DNA of 64,000 nucleotides. It comes from Roseibium sp. HPY-6. Lineage in GTDB: Bacteria; Pseudomonadota; Alphaproteobacteria; Rhizobiales; Stappiaceae. A program made the translations under genes and the position numbers. Of the stretch, positions 1 to 7,838 are shown in pieces. The notes under the pieces were generated by a model, which worked only from the letters and a program-made list of their open reading frames with translations, searched no databases and was not told the origin of the DNA. Within the stretch, counting starts at the first letter, position 1, and every line of letters starts with the position of its first letter. The stretch spans positions 1,674,001-1,738,000 of the forward strand of contig NZ_JBEWCD010000001.1 of the NCBI RefSeq assembly GCF_040530035.1, read 5' to 3'.

Positions 1-576
1 AAAGAATGCCGTGTAGGCGACACGCACGTAATCATTGGCAGAAACGTCTTCCAGTCTTTCAGCCTTCGTGGAAACCATTGTGTAGTCGATCGTATTCAAT
101 TCTGAAATGATCAGGTCCGGGACGATCTGCGGCGTGAACAAGATCCCGATATCCGCCTGACCGGTGAGAACATCCCTTTGGATCTGCCCGGAAAAATCTA
201 TTTCAACATGCAACTTCAGCTCCGGGTCGTTTGTCTGGAGCGCCTCTATCCAGTCCAGCAGAAAAAACCGGGCCAGCTGGTGCTGACACGCGATCCTCAA
301 TCTCCTGCCGTCCGCGCCCGCGCCTTCCCTGACATCACGTCTCGCGTGCCCCCACAAGGCGAGAAAGGCCCGGCTGTGTTCTTCGAACCGTCGGCCCGCG
401 ACGGTCGGCTCCGCGCCGCCGCGTCCGCGTTCAAACAGGCGCGCGCCCAATTGGTTTTCAAGTTGCCGTATCCGTGCGCTGACGGTCGACTGAGTGATGT
501 TGAGCCGATCCGCGGTCTTGTTGAAATTGCGCGTCTCGAGAACGTCGAGGAACGTGATCAGCAGCAACTGGTTCAT
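1..576 (-). CDS. LysR-family transcriptional regulator (partial, cut by window start)
   Basis: The minus strand from 576 reads an open frame of 192 codons that runs off the window edge. It opens with a typical LysR winged-helix: MNQLLLITFLDVLETRNFNK, then TADRLNITQSTVSARIRQLE and NQLGARLFERGRGG. The effector-binding domain begins afterwards (LRIACQHQLARFFLLDWIEA) and contains QADIGILFTP, the usual LysR substrate-domain turn. It is divergent from the amidohydrolase/Rieske pair with 132 bp between them, the standard layout for a LysR activator and its target. Its ligand cannot be read. The C-terminal third is missing only because the window ends. LysR identity is certain; control of the neighbours is inference. 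Confidence 0.93.
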   Translation of the reverse strand, partial: MNQLLLITFLDVLETRNFNKTADRLNITQSTVSARIRQLENQLGARLFERGRGGAEPTVAGRRFEEHSRAFLALWGHARRDVREGAGADGRRLRIACQHQLARFFLLDWIEALQTNDPELKLHVEIDFSGQIQRDVLTGQADIGILFTPQIVPDLIISELNTIDYTMVSTKAERLEDVSANDYVRVAYTAFF

Positions 577-578
577 TT

Positions 579-595
579 AATCGAAATTCCCGATT
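579..595. promoter_or_regulatory. Candidate LysR operator upstream of the LysR/amidohydrolase pair
   Basis: A dyad AATCG-N7-CGATT sits two bases upstream of the LysR start codon. It contains ATC-N9-GAT, which fits the T-N11-A LysR box. Its position suggests autoregulation and shared control of the divergent amidohydrolase. Seen by eye only. Confidence 0.45.
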
Positions 596-708
596 GATAA
601 CGGCGCTACAAGCGCGTGTATGAACAAAATTGTCGATGATATCCGTTTAGCCAAAGCCGGGCAGCAACGCCAGAGGGTCTTTCGATCCTGTTAGCAGCGG
701 AGAAAAAT

Positions 709-1791
709 GTGTTTATCGTCGATTGTGATTGCCACAACTATTGGTGCAGCGCGACAGTCCTCGAACCCTATATGGATGGGGTCTTCAAGGACATGTTTGT
801 GCGCGGTGAGAAAACAGGTCCGCGCGGCGCTTTCCCGCATGGCCACCGTCCATGGTTCCACCCGGAAGGCTTTGCACGCCACGATGTCAATCCGGTGGAA
901 GAGGACGACAATTACACCATCATGAAGGAGAAGCACCTTGATAAATACAATATCGATGTCGCGATCCTTACCGGTGACGAGCCTATCGAAGCCTCGACAC
1001 TTGCCAATCCCTATTACGCCGACGCGCTTTGCCGTGCCTATAACGACTACCTGATCGACTACTGGCTGCCGAAAGATGACCGCTTCTGGGGTTCGATTGT
1101 TGTTGCCCCCCAGGATCCGCAGCTGGCAGCGGCCGAGATCCGCCGCGCAGGTGGCCATCCGCGGGTTGTCCAAGTGCTTGTCAGTCACGGCGCTGCGCGC
1201 CCATACGGCGATCCGTTCTATCATCCCATTTATGAAGCCTGCGCCGAAATGGGGCTGCCGTTTGCCATGCATCTCGGCGGCCAGGGCGGCATCAATGCAG
1301 CGCCGATCGGCGCCGGACCAACGACCTTCTTCTGGGAAACGCATGCCATCCTGCCGCAAACCGCAATGACGCATGTGGCCAGCCTGATTGCACAGGGTGT
1401 TTTCGAAAAATGGCCGGCGCTCAAAGTGGTCATTATCGAATGCGGCGTCGCTTGGGTCCCTTCGGTGCTGTGGCGGCTCGACGCAAACTACAAGGCGCTG
1501 CGCAAGGAAACGCCCTGGCTGAAGCGTTTGCCGTCAGAATATTTCAAATCCAATATCCGCATGTCCACGCAGCCGCTCGAGCAGCCGCAGAACATTCAGC
1601 ACTTGTGGGCGACCCTTGAGGCGATGGACGGCGAAAACACCCTGATGTTCGCGTCGGACTATCCGCACTGGGACTATGACGACGTCACGAAATTGCACAT
1701 CCCCCCGGCCTGGCGCGAAAAGGTTCTCGGACTGAACGCCCTCGATGTCTATTCCCGCCTGCCGCAGCGGGTTCGCGAAGCCGCTGAATAG
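709..1791 (+). CDS. Amidohydrolase family 2 (metal-dependent hydrolase)
   Basis: A 360-residue protein of the Amidohydrolase_2 (PF04909) type. The N-terminal metal motif appears as VDCDCHNYW, a strand-5-like histidine is in FAMHLGGQGG, and the catalytic-aspartate region is ASDYPHWDYDD near the C-terminus. Such enzymes hydrolyse or decarboxylate ring compounds and lactones; the substrate is not readable. The start is GTG at 709: GGAG at 699-702 gives good spacing, whereas the ATG at 707 is out of frame. The Rieske gene follows after 9 bp, so the two are probably co-transcribed. Pairing of an amidohydrolase with a Rieske protein under LysR control suggests catabolism of an aromatic or heterocyclic compound. 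Family confidence is high, function moderate. Confidence 0.9.
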   Translation: MFIVDCDCHNYWCSATVLEPYMDGVFKDMFVRGEKTGPRGAFPHGHRPWFHPEGFARHDVNPVEEDDNYTIMKEKHLDKYNIDVAILTGDEPIEASTLANPYYADALCRAYNDYLIDYWLPKDDRFWGSIVVAPQDPQLAAAEIRRAGGHPRVVQVLVSHGAARPYGDPFYHPIYEACAEMGLPFAMHLGGQGGINAAPIGAGPTTFFWETHAILPQTAMTHVASLIAQGVFEKWPALKVVIIECGVAWVPSVLWRLDANYKALRKETPWLKRLPSEYFKSNIRMSTQPLEQPQNIQHLWATLEAMDGENTLMFASDYPHWDYDDVTKLHIPPAWREKVLGLNALDVYSRLPQRVREAAE

Positions 1792-1800
1792 GAAACACCG

Positions 1801-2154
1801 ATGACAACCAGACACTTTGCCTGCAAAACCGCAGACGTCCTGCGCGATGCCCCGAAAATCGTCAGCGTTTCAAATCTCTCGATCGGCATTTTCAGTCTGA
1901 ACGACGGCTACCATGCCCTGTTGAATATCTGCCCGCACAAGGGCGCCGCCCTGTGCGAAGGACCGGTCTGCGGCACAACAAGACAAACCTCGGATCGCGA
2001 GTTCGTCTATGACCGGGCGGGTGAGCTGGTGCGCTGCGCCTGGCACGGATGGGAATTCGACATCCGCTCCGGCGAATTTCTGGTCGACCCGACCGTCAAA
2101 GCCCGCCGCTTCGACGTCTCGGTCGAAGGCGATGACCTCTACCTTCATATCTGA
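1801..2154 (+). CDS. Rieske [2Fe-2S] ferredoxin-like protein
   Basis: A 117-residue protein with both Rieske cluster motifs: CPHKGAAL (about residue 42) and CAWHGWEFD (about residue 80). The 36 residues between them are longer than in small ring-hydroxylating-dioxygenase ferredoxins and contain extra cysteines (EGPVCGTT). It has no transmembrane anchor or signal peptide, so it is a soluble electron carrier or a stand-alone Rieske domain. It is co-directional with and 9 bp behind the amidohydrolase and is followed by a strong terminator, so these two genes form the operon. The redox partner is not in the window. Confidence 0.88.
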   Translation: MTTRHFACKTADVLRDAPKIVSVSNLSIGIFSLNDGYHALLNICPHKGAALCEGPVCGTTRQTSDREFVYDRAGELVRCAWHGWEFDIRSGEFLVDPTVKARRFDVSVEGDDLYLHI

Positions 2155-2195
2155 CTTGAGGGGCAGCAGCCCAAGCTGCCACGTAAATTTTTGAG

Positions 2196-2230
2196 AACTG
2201 CAGCAGGACAATGTCCTGCTGCAGTTTTTT
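2196..2230 (+). terminator. Rho-independent terminator after the amidohydrolase-Rieske operon
   Basis: A perfect 15-bp inverted repeat (arms 2196-2210 and 2212-2226, arm AACTGCAGCAGGACA) is followed by a T run to 2230. It lies 42 bp after the Rieske stop codon. The rest of the gap to 2516 shows nothing I can assign. Confidence 0.9.
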
Positions 2231-2516
2231 GATGAGCGCAGCACCGGCTTCCATCCGGCGTACCCGGCAAGCTGTTGGAAAGCTTCCGATGTCTTCTGTC
2301 TGCTCACATAGCACTCGAGGATTCGCTGACAGGAATGAACGCTTTCCCGTCAATTACTTAACGTAATTCTCGAAGCAAATTCTCCAGAAACAAATTCAGC
2401 GGACGTGCGCGCCAAAAAACTTGGCGCGTTCACCTTCCTGTACTCATATGTTAGTCTGCGCGACCTTGGATTAATTCTTTGCATTTGTTTTAGATATTCG
2501 TTTTGGAGTCGTCACC

Positions 2517-3368
2517 ATGCCGAAACTTCCCGGAAAATCCTATGACGAAATGAAAGCCCTGATCGCGGCCAATCACGGCATTGGCTATGTGTTCAGCTGG
2601 GAACTCATGCTCGCGATCTGCTGGGAGGAGTCGCTCTTCAACAACGAAGAGCAGGAAGGTGCGGGAACCGCATGGGGTTTTGGTCAGGTAGAGCCTTCGG
2701 AATATTACAAGTTCGAGACGGAACAGGCCAAGACGCATGGTTACTACGTCGCCGATCTGCCCCCCAGGGTGAAGGTCGGCAACCGAACAAAACTCATGGG
2801 CACGTTGACGGACAATCAGTCGGTTCAAGTCGTTTCCGCTGCCCTGCGTCACAACTACATCTCCCGCAACAAGGGCAAGATGGACGCGCTCTACGCTTAT
2901 GGCGGCGTCTACTACAAGGGCCCGTCACCGCTCACCGTTCTGGAACGGCTCGCGATCATCGAGGGTTGGCTCGACTGCGAAAAGCATCTGCAATTTTTCC
3001 ATCAGGGATATGATCCCGACGAGATCATCAAGGGCCTTCACATGGCCCGCAACTTCAAGAAAGTCGAAGCTCTCTTCCGCCCCATTCTGTTTCCATTGGG
3101 TGAGGACTATCTGATCGAGTGGCTGAAGGAAGAAATTGCCAGACTGAAGAAAGGCGAGCAGTTCCTGAAGGTCGGAAGCAGCGGCGATGAGGTGACCGCA
3201 CTTCAGAATGTCCTCAACCACAAGGCCCCTCCGGGTATCGAGGATCTGACGCCTGACGGCATTTTCGGGCCGAAGACAAATGCCGGCGTTTTCGGCTACC
3301 AGCGCCGCAGCCAGCTGATCGCCGACGGCATCGTCGGACCGAAAACGCGGCAGAAGTTGACAGCGTGA
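2517..3368 (+). CDS. Lysozyme/transglycosylase-like protein with C-terminal peptidoglycan-binding domain
   Basis: A 283-residue protein. The N-terminal part (about residues 1-150) has a lytic-transglycosylase-like region: ELMLAICWEESLFNN carries a candidate catalytic glutamate, followed by GTAWGFGQVEPS, which resembles the SLT G-x-x-Q motif. The C-terminal 70 residues form a PG_binding_1 repeat (FLKVGSSGDEVTALQNVLNH, then PDGIFGPKTNAGVFGYQ and ADGIVGPKTRQKL). There is no signal peptide, so it would need lysis, a specialised secretion system or a cytoplasmic role. It faces the immunity-gene array tail to tail. It could be an endolysin-like relic, a cell-wall effector or a housekeeping hydrolase. 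The PG-binding call is firm; the catalytic assignment is by motif only. Confidence 0.78.
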   Translation: MPKLPGKSYDEMKALIAANHGIGYVFSWELMLAICWEESLFNNEEQEGAGTAWGFGQVEPSEYYKFETEQAKTHGYYVADLPPRVKVGNRTKLMGTLTDNQSVQVVSAALRHNYISRNKGKMDALYAYGGVYYKGPSPLTVLERLAIIEGWLDCEKHLQFFHQGYDPDEIIKGLHMARNFKKVEALFRPILFPLGEDYLIEWLKEEIARLKKGEQFLKVGSSGDEVTALQNVLNHKAPPGIEDLTPDGIFGPKTNAGVFGYQRRSQLIADGIVGPKTRQKLTA

Positions 3369-3442
3369 GTATTCGCTGCAGATGATCGCGTGATGCGGTT
3401 TCTGCACTCTTGTCGCAGGTCAATCCATACAGCTTGAAGCAA

Positions 3443-3462
3443 GCCACCGTTGCAGAAGTGGC
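3443..3462 (-). terminator. Weak hairpin after the immunity array
   Basis: A small stem (GCCAC/GTGGC with a 10-nt loop) lies about 30 nt downstream of the last immunity gene on the minus strand. The following T stretch is poor, so it is only a candidate transcription end for the toxin operon. Confidence 0.25.
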
Positions 3463-3493
3463 GTTCCGTCAACATAAGTAATTAGCTGACTAA

Positions 3494-4114
3494 CTAGTGT
3501 AAAATGCGCTTGGTTCGGTAAAAGTTGAGGGGTGAAGGCGATACGTCGTGTTTTACGATCACATCATGCAGTTCGTCTGAAACGAACGCTTTTCCTGGCC
3601 CGTAGGCTCCCGGACCTAGCCAAAGGTGCCGGCCCTGTATCCGGTCTTCATGGAGAGCAATTTCTTCCTTGTCTTTTGAAAGGAAAAGCGGGTTAACGCT
3701 CATATGCTTGTCACCCGCCAAATCTGTATAGAATTCCAGGTTCTCAGACTTGCCAATATTCACGGCATCGATTGGATCGAGAACATTGATAATGTAGAGT
3801 TGCGCGATTTCCTTGCCGTCCGGAGCATCTCGCAAAACGTAAGGATGAAAGTAGTGTCGACCTGGTTCTAATTGTTCGACAGCCTGTTTGATGACATCGG
3901 TGCAGTACCAGAACTGAATGCTAAACAGATTTGGAACTACCGATGTTCTTTGCTCCAAATAGCCGCTAGAGGGGAATAATTTCGGGTCGATCATCAAGCC
4001 CTTGTCTATAGGTTCTATGAAATCATCAACAATGTCTCCCCACACAGGATCCCAGTATCGGTCTTCGTCGATATCTGGTATATTTTTATAGCTGGTCTTC
4101 ATGAAATAAGGCAC
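3494..4114 (-). CDS. Imm11/DUF1629-type immunity-like protein, array copy 4 (last in transcription order)
   Basis: A 206-residue cytosolic protein. The C-terminal block RHLWLGPGAYGPGKAFVSDE followed by LHDVIVKHDVSPSPLNFYRT fits the Imm11 (DUF1629, PF07791) pattern, in which a W-x-G turn precedes a SDEL helix and a final strand. The start is GTG: the SD-like GAGAATGAAATC sits directly before it, and the PYF residues between GTG and the first ATG (codon 5) are conserved in all four copies. It is most like copy 2 at 4962. It is predicted to bind and neutralise a toxin domain, presumably a variant of the AHH nuclease of the upstream RTX gene. The role is inferred from family and position. Confidence 0.82.
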   Translation of the reverse strand: MPYFMKTSYKNIPDIDEDRYWDPVWGDIVDDFIEPIDKGLMIDPKLFPSSGYLEQRTSVVPNLFSIQFWYCTDVIKQAVEQLEPGRHYFHPYVLRDAPDGKEIAQLYIINVLDPIDAVNIGKSENLEFYTDLAGDKHMSVNPLFLSKDKEEIALHEDRIQGRHLWLGPGAYGPGKAFVSDELHDVIVKHDVSPSPLNFYRTKRILH

Positions 4115-4227
4115 GATTTCATTCTCTTCTTCTCAATTACCGCCGATGCATGCCATCAAAAATCTTGAGTGCCGACGAACAAGAATTAGCTCTCGGCACA
4201 AATTTTCAAAAATACTTAGCCGACCAA

Positions 4228-4848
4228 CTAGTGAAGAGTGCGCTTGGTCCTGTAGAACCGCAGAGGCGATGGGGAAATGTCGTTCTCTTTGATAATGTCG
4301 TGTAGCTCATCTGAAATGAACGCCTTCGCCGGTCCGAACGCGCCTGGCCCCATCCAAAGATGGCGGTTCTTAATTCGATCTTGGTACAGAGCTATCTCGC
4401 GTTTGTCTTTTGACAAAAAGAGAGGATTCACTTTAACGACTTCTTGTCCATCGTACCCGGTGTAAACTTCCAAGTTTTCTGATCGCTCGAGATCCAAAGC
4501 ATCAATTGAATCAAGTATATTGATTATGTACAATTGGGCGACTTCGTACTTCCTTTCCTGATCCCGTAGCGAAAACGGATGAAATTGGTGCCGCTTGGGC
4601 TCCAATCGCTCAATCGCCGCTTTAATAACTTCTGAACAGTACCAAAACTGGCTACAAAATAGTGGCGGTATTTCTTTACGCGCCTCAGTTAAATAGCCAC
4701 TTTTTTCTAAGTACTTTTCTCCAACCTCTAGTCCCGCATGCATTTTTTTTGTGCGAACTTCTGTTTTTGCACCCCATGCAGCCTCCCAAATTTCATCCAC
4801 CGCAAAGTTCGGTATATTCTTGTGACTCGTTGTCATGAAGTAAGGCAA
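4228..4848 (-). CDS. Imm11/DUF1629-type immunity-like protein, array copy 3
   Basis: A 206-residue paralogue of its neighbours. The ends are conserved (PYFMTTSHKNIP at the start, SPSPLRFYRTKRTLH at the end), but the middle diverges: residues about 15-60 (EIWEAAWGAKTEVRTKKMHA) and RHQFHPFSLRDQERKYEVAQ differ from copies 2 and 4. Exact length conservation with interior substitution is what one expects of immunity genes matched to variant toxins. The start is TTG, preceded by GAGAATGAAATC. The gene lies 113 bp from each neighbour, and the spacers are themselves similar in sequence, showing that the whole gene-plus-leader unit was duplicated. Confidence 0.82.
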   Translation of the reverse strand: MPYFMTTSHKNIPNFAVDEIWEAAWGAKTEVRTKKMHAGLEVGEKYLEKSGYLTEARKEIPPLFCSQFWYCSEVIKAAIERLEPKRHQFHPFSLRDQERKYEVAQLYIINILDSIDALDLERSENLEVYTGYDGQEVVKVNPLFLSKDKREIALYQDRIKNRHLWMGPGAFGPAKAFISDELHDIIKENDISPSPLRFYRTKRTLH

Positions 4849-4961
4849 GATTTCATTCTCTTTTTCTCAGCTACCGCTGGTCTCATTCGTCGATGTATTA
4901 CGTGTCTGCTGACGAGCAGTTAGCCCTGAGCGTCATACTTCACAAATAATTAGCTGACTAA

Positions 4962-5582
4962 CTAATGAAGAGTGTGCTTTGTCCGGTAAAACTGCAAAGG
5001 TGAAGGCGATACGTCGTGTGTCACGATCACATCATGCAACTCGTCGGAGACGAATGCGTTTCCTGGCCCGTAAGCTCCAGGCCCTATCCAAAGATGCCGA
5101 CCCTGTATCCGATCTTCATGGAGAGCGATTTCGCGTTTGTCCGAGGACAAATAAATCGAATTTACCGTTGTAACTTTTTTTCCAGACAGGTTTTTTCTGA
5201 TGTCAAGATTTTCGGACCTCTCAACATCGACTGCATCAATTGGATCAACGATGTTGATGATGTAGATTTGGGCGAATTCCTTTCCTTCTGGCGCATCTCG
5301 TAAAACGTATGGATGAAAGTAATGTCGGCCAGGTTCTAATCGTTCGATAGCATGTTTGATGACATCGGTGCAGTACCAAAACTGAATGCTAAACAGATTT
5401 GGAATTACTGATGTTTTTTGCTCTAGAAATCCACTAGAGGGAAATAAATCCGGGTCTATTTTCACACCGCGATCAATCGGCTCCATAAAGTTTCGAACGA
5501 CACTCCCCCATTTTTCATCCCAATGTTTGTCTTCATCTATAGCAGGAATACTCTTGAAACTCGTTGTCATGAAGTATGGCAA
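4962..5582 (-). CDS. Imm11/DUF1629-type immunity-like protein, array copy 2
   Basis: A 206-residue paralogue, closest by eye to copy 4 (shared LFSIQFWYCTDVIK, RHYFHPYVLRDAP, EIALHEDRIQGRHLW). It differs mainly around residues 125-145 (NLDIRKNLSGKKVTTVNSIY), a patch also variable in the other copies. The start is TTG with the conserved leader GAGAATGAAATC. Family, soluble location and predicted role are as for the other copies. That copies 2 and 4 resemble each other more than copy 3, which lies between them, suggests duplication of a two-gene block or gene conversion. Confidence 0.82.
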   Translation of the reverse strand: MPYFMTTSFKSIPAIDEDKHWDEKWGSVVRNFMEPIDRGVKIDPDLFPSSGFLEQKTSVIPNLFSIQFWYCTDVIKHAIERLEPGRHYFHPYVLRDAPEGKEFAQIYIINIVDPIDAVDVERSENLDIRKNLSGKKVTTVNSIYLSSDKREIALHEDRIQGRHLWIGPGAYGPGNAFVSDELHDVIVTHDVSPSPLQFYRTKHTLH

Positions 5583-5696
5583 GATTTCATTCTCCTTTCC
5601 TCAGCTAGCGCTGATCTCATTCGTCGGATGTCTTACGTGTCTGCTGACAATCAGTTAGTCCTGCGCGTCATACTTCGCAAATAATTAGCTGGCTAA

Positions 5697-6317
5697 CTAG
5701 TGTAAATTGCGCTTTGTCCGGTAAAACTTCAAGGGTGAAGGCTCTATATCGTGTTGCAATATTACTTCATGCAATTCATCAGATACAAACGCCTTACCTG
5801 GCCCGTATGCGCCGGGGCCCAACCAAAGATGACGCTTTTGTGTTCCATCATCGCGCAGCGAAATTTCACGTTTTTCCATGGACAGATAAGCAGGATTAAG
5901 TGCAACTCCGCGCTTGCCGGCTAAATCTGTATAAACATCAAGATTCTGCGAATTACTGACATCCAGTAAGTCAATCGGATCTAAAATATTTATGATGAAT
6001 AACTCCTTTACAGTTTTTTTGTTTTCTACGTCACGCAATGTAAATGGGTGAAATTTGTGTCGACTAGGCTCCAGACGCTCTATCGCTTCCCGGATGACAC
6101 TTGTACAAAACCAATATTGAATAGAGAAAAGATCGGGAATGATTGGCATTTTTTCTCTTAAGTACCCACCCAACGGGAAGTATTTCGCATCAACATTTAA
6201 ACCCTTATCAATTGGCTCAAGTAGAGTTTCTACAATACTACCCCATTGATCGTTCCAATATTCATCTATCTCAATGCTTGGTACTCCTTCGTAGTTTTTT
6301 GTCATAAAGTATGGCAC
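5697..6317 (-). CDS. Imm11/DUF1629-type immunity-like protein, array copy 1
   Basis: A 206-residue paralogue and the first of the four in transcription order. It is the most divergent in the N-terminal half (YEGVPSIEIDEYWNDQWGSI, YLREKMPIIPDLFSIQYWFC) and carries KRHLWLGPGAYGPGKAFVSD and a C-terminal SPLKFYRTKRNLH. The start is GTG with GAGAATGAAAAC ahead. It is visibly AT-richer than the genes outside the toxin island. Predicted cytosolic antitoxin; the partner is not proven. Confidence 0.82.
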   Translation of the reverse strand: MPYFMTKNYEGVPSIEIDEYWNDQWGSIVETLLEPIDKGLNVDAKYFPLGGYLREKMPIIPDLFSIQYWFCTSVIREAIERLEPSRHKFHPFTLRDVENKKTVKELFIINILDPIDLLDVSNSQNLDVYTDLAGKRGVALNPAYLSMEKREISLRDDGTQKRHLWLGPGAYGPGKAFVSDELHEVILQHDIEPSPLKFYRTKRNLH

Positions 6318-6401
6318 GTTTTCATTCTCGAATTATCGGTTGCTGCTAATATCTGCCATCAAAAATCTTGAGTCTCTGCTGCCAAATATTCGTCCTCAAT
6401 A

Positions 6402-6983
6402 TCAAGCTTCACGCATCGGCGTGAAGTCGAACCCCTTGAGCTTCGCCGACTTCACTCTCTTGAAGAATTCGTCCGAGCAGAAGAAGAGGTTGCTGAAGTT
6501 CTTGTCGCCGGTCCAGAAATGACGGTGGATTGTGGCATTTCGCCTGACAGTCAAATTCGGTCTAACCTTTGCAATCTGCAAGAATCGATACCCGTTGTCG
6601 GTTGTGTCTGTATACACATCAGATTCCTCCGGAACGATCGCATCAACTGCTGAGCGGACATGCAACACGAAGAAGTCTCCCTCGAACGGCTCACCGTTCT
6701 TTCTGAAAAGGTCAACCGGTATGAACTGATGCTTGCCGGGTTCGAACTCATCAAGAATGTCTTTTGTGTTGCTGCTGACCGCGTATTTGCCGGACAGCAG
6801 AAAGAAGTCCGGAAGAGCTTTGTGTGCCGACTTGATTTTCAATGAGCGCGGAAAACCCTCCACGGCAAGCCGTGTCCCGGGCGGCGTTTCATGCGGCATG
6901 TCTCTGAAATAGTGGGGCTCGCCCACCCAGTCGAACACCGGGCAGTAGCGAGTGTTTGATGTCTGATCAGCCAGATAGGCCAA
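6402..6983 (-). CDS. Imm11/DUF1629-type immunity-like protein, divergent member
   Basis: A 193-residue protein with the same C-terminal signature in a different dress: IHRHFWTGDKNFSNLFFCSD, then EFFKRVKSAKLKGFDFTPM. It resembles the immunity protein upstream of the toxin (18757-19416; RHVWWGDEHFSNRLFFSDEM) more than the 206-residue family. The start is TTG at 6983. An in-frame TGA lies six codons upstream, GAGGA sits just before the TTG, and the start MAYL matches MAWL of the upstream paralogue. Predicted cytosolic antitoxin of the same operon. The family call is good; the cognate toxin is inferred. Confidence 0.78.
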   Translation of the reverse strand: MAYLADQTSNTRYCPVFDWVGEPHYFRDMPHETPPGTRLAVEGFPRSLKIKSAHKALPDFFLLSGKYAVSSNTKDILDEFEPGKHQFIPVDLFRKNGEPFEGDFFVLHVRSAVDAIVPEESDVYTDTTDNGYRFLQIAKVRPNLTVRRNATIHRHFWTGDKNFSNLFFCSDEFFKRVKSAKLKGFDFTPMREA

Positions 6984-7042
6984 AAGGTCCTCACGTCTTC
7001 AAAAATCTGCGAACACAAAACAAGGTTTCAGGCCTCATACGC

Positions 7043-7645
7043 TCAGGAAAGAACCACACAGGGCTTCAGACCCGTTCGACCAAATTTGCCCTTCTTGATT
7101 GCGTCACCGAGTGGGCCGGAGAAGAAAGGAGTCTGACCTAGAATTGGATCCATCCAGACATCCACGCCATCTATGACCGCAGATTCCCGAACGGCTATTC
7201 CGTCGTAGCCGTTTGGAGCGGTCCAGAAAAAATCACCGCCAATATTGTCGAATGGTCCCTTAGACTCATTTGGCACAAAACAGTCAGTTTTCTTCTCAAC
7301 TATGTTGAAAACAAAAAACCGCATTGGCAGCTTCGACTGCCTGGCACTTTCATAAAGTGCCGTTTCAACTAGTTGATTGCTGCCTAAATCAAAGTTACCC
7401 AATAATTCAACAAAGCGTTCCGAAACCAAGACAAGAAAACCGCGTATCGAAAATATTTCTGTCGGTTTTACACCAAGATTTTCCAGGTAAACCTTCCGCG
7501 GAAACCAATCAGGGTCAATCTGAGCGCCGCGCTTAAACTTTCTACACATTTCCGCACTGTGCGGTTCATCGTCGTACGAAATAAACTTAAGATAATTGGT
7601 CCGTCCCCAAGCTTCGCTCGTCCAAACTTTGGTCTTTCCGGTCAT
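7043..7645 (-). CDS. Putative immunity protein immediately downstream of the RTX toxin
   Basis: About 200 residues from ATG at 7645 (MTGKTKVWTSEAWGRTNYLK). The open frame extends to 7786, but the extra N-terminal residues overlap the hairpins after the RTX gene and look non-coding. The C-terminus VWMDPILGQTPFFSGPLGDA matches the W-x5-8-FFS-x2-L layout of the other immunity-like proteins, and FSIRGFLVLVSERFVELLGN corresponds to their internal helix. It is the most divergent member, so the Imm11/DUF1629 assignment is less sure. Its place directly after the toxin is the classic place for the cognate antitoxin. No convincing SD supports the chosen start. Confidence 0.62.
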   Translation of the reverse strand: MTGKTKVWTSEAWGRTNYLKFISYDDEPHSAEMCRKFKRGAQIDPDWFPRKVYLENLGVKPTEIFSIRGFLVLVSERFVELLGNFDLGSNQLVETALYESARQSKLPMRFFVFNIVEKKTDCFVPNESKGPFDNIGGDFFWTAPNGYDGIAVRESAVIDGVDVWMDPILGQTPFFSGPLGDAIKKGKFGRTGLKPCVVLS

Positions 7646-7776
7646 CTTAGCCAACCAATTGCACAAGGACCGAGCACGTTCCGAGATTGCCCATCCTCCA
7701 TGAAACATGAGGTCCAAAACCAAACACTTGGTGAACAACGCTACGGACTGAACCTCCAGCACAAGTTGTTTGACTA

Positions 7777-7820
7777 CCCCGCACACTCATGCGGGGCGCT
7801 TTAGTTGCCTCTAAGGCGCC
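7777..7820 (-). terminator. Two adjacent hairpins just after the RTX gene
   Basis: About 20 nt past the RTX stop codon (minus strand) is a 10-bp stem with one G-T pair (arms 7811-7820 and 7795-7804). It is followed by a 7-bp stem CCCCGCA/TGCGGGG (7777-7783 and 7790-7796). No clear T tract follows in the direction of the operon, so they may attenuate or stabilise the RNA between toxin and immunity genes rather than end it. Confidence 0.4.
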
Positions 7821-7838
7821 AACCAACACGCCTGCGGA

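Larger units (their letters stand above)
3477..6317 (-). repeat. Tandem gene array with a 734/734/735-bp period
   Basis: The stop-proximal ends of the four 206-codon genes lie at 3494, 4228, 4962 and 5697, a period of 734, 734 and 735 bp. The repeated unit includes the gene and its leader. The spacers share an AT-rich tract next to each stop codon (ATTAGCTGACTAACTAGTG and close variants at about 3480, 4215, 4948 and 5684) and the pre-start motif GAGAATGAAATC. The copies differ at many positions, so this is not an assembly artefact of one gene. Confidence 0.88.

Noticed and set aside
3477..6317. Array considered as an assembly duplication
   Set aside because: The four units differ at many positions across genes and spacers, so they are real paralogues.
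7646..7786. N-terminal extension of the immunity-like gene after the toxin
   Set aside because: The extra residues overlap the post-toxin hairpin and have no counterpart in the paralogues; ATG at 7645 gives the family length.
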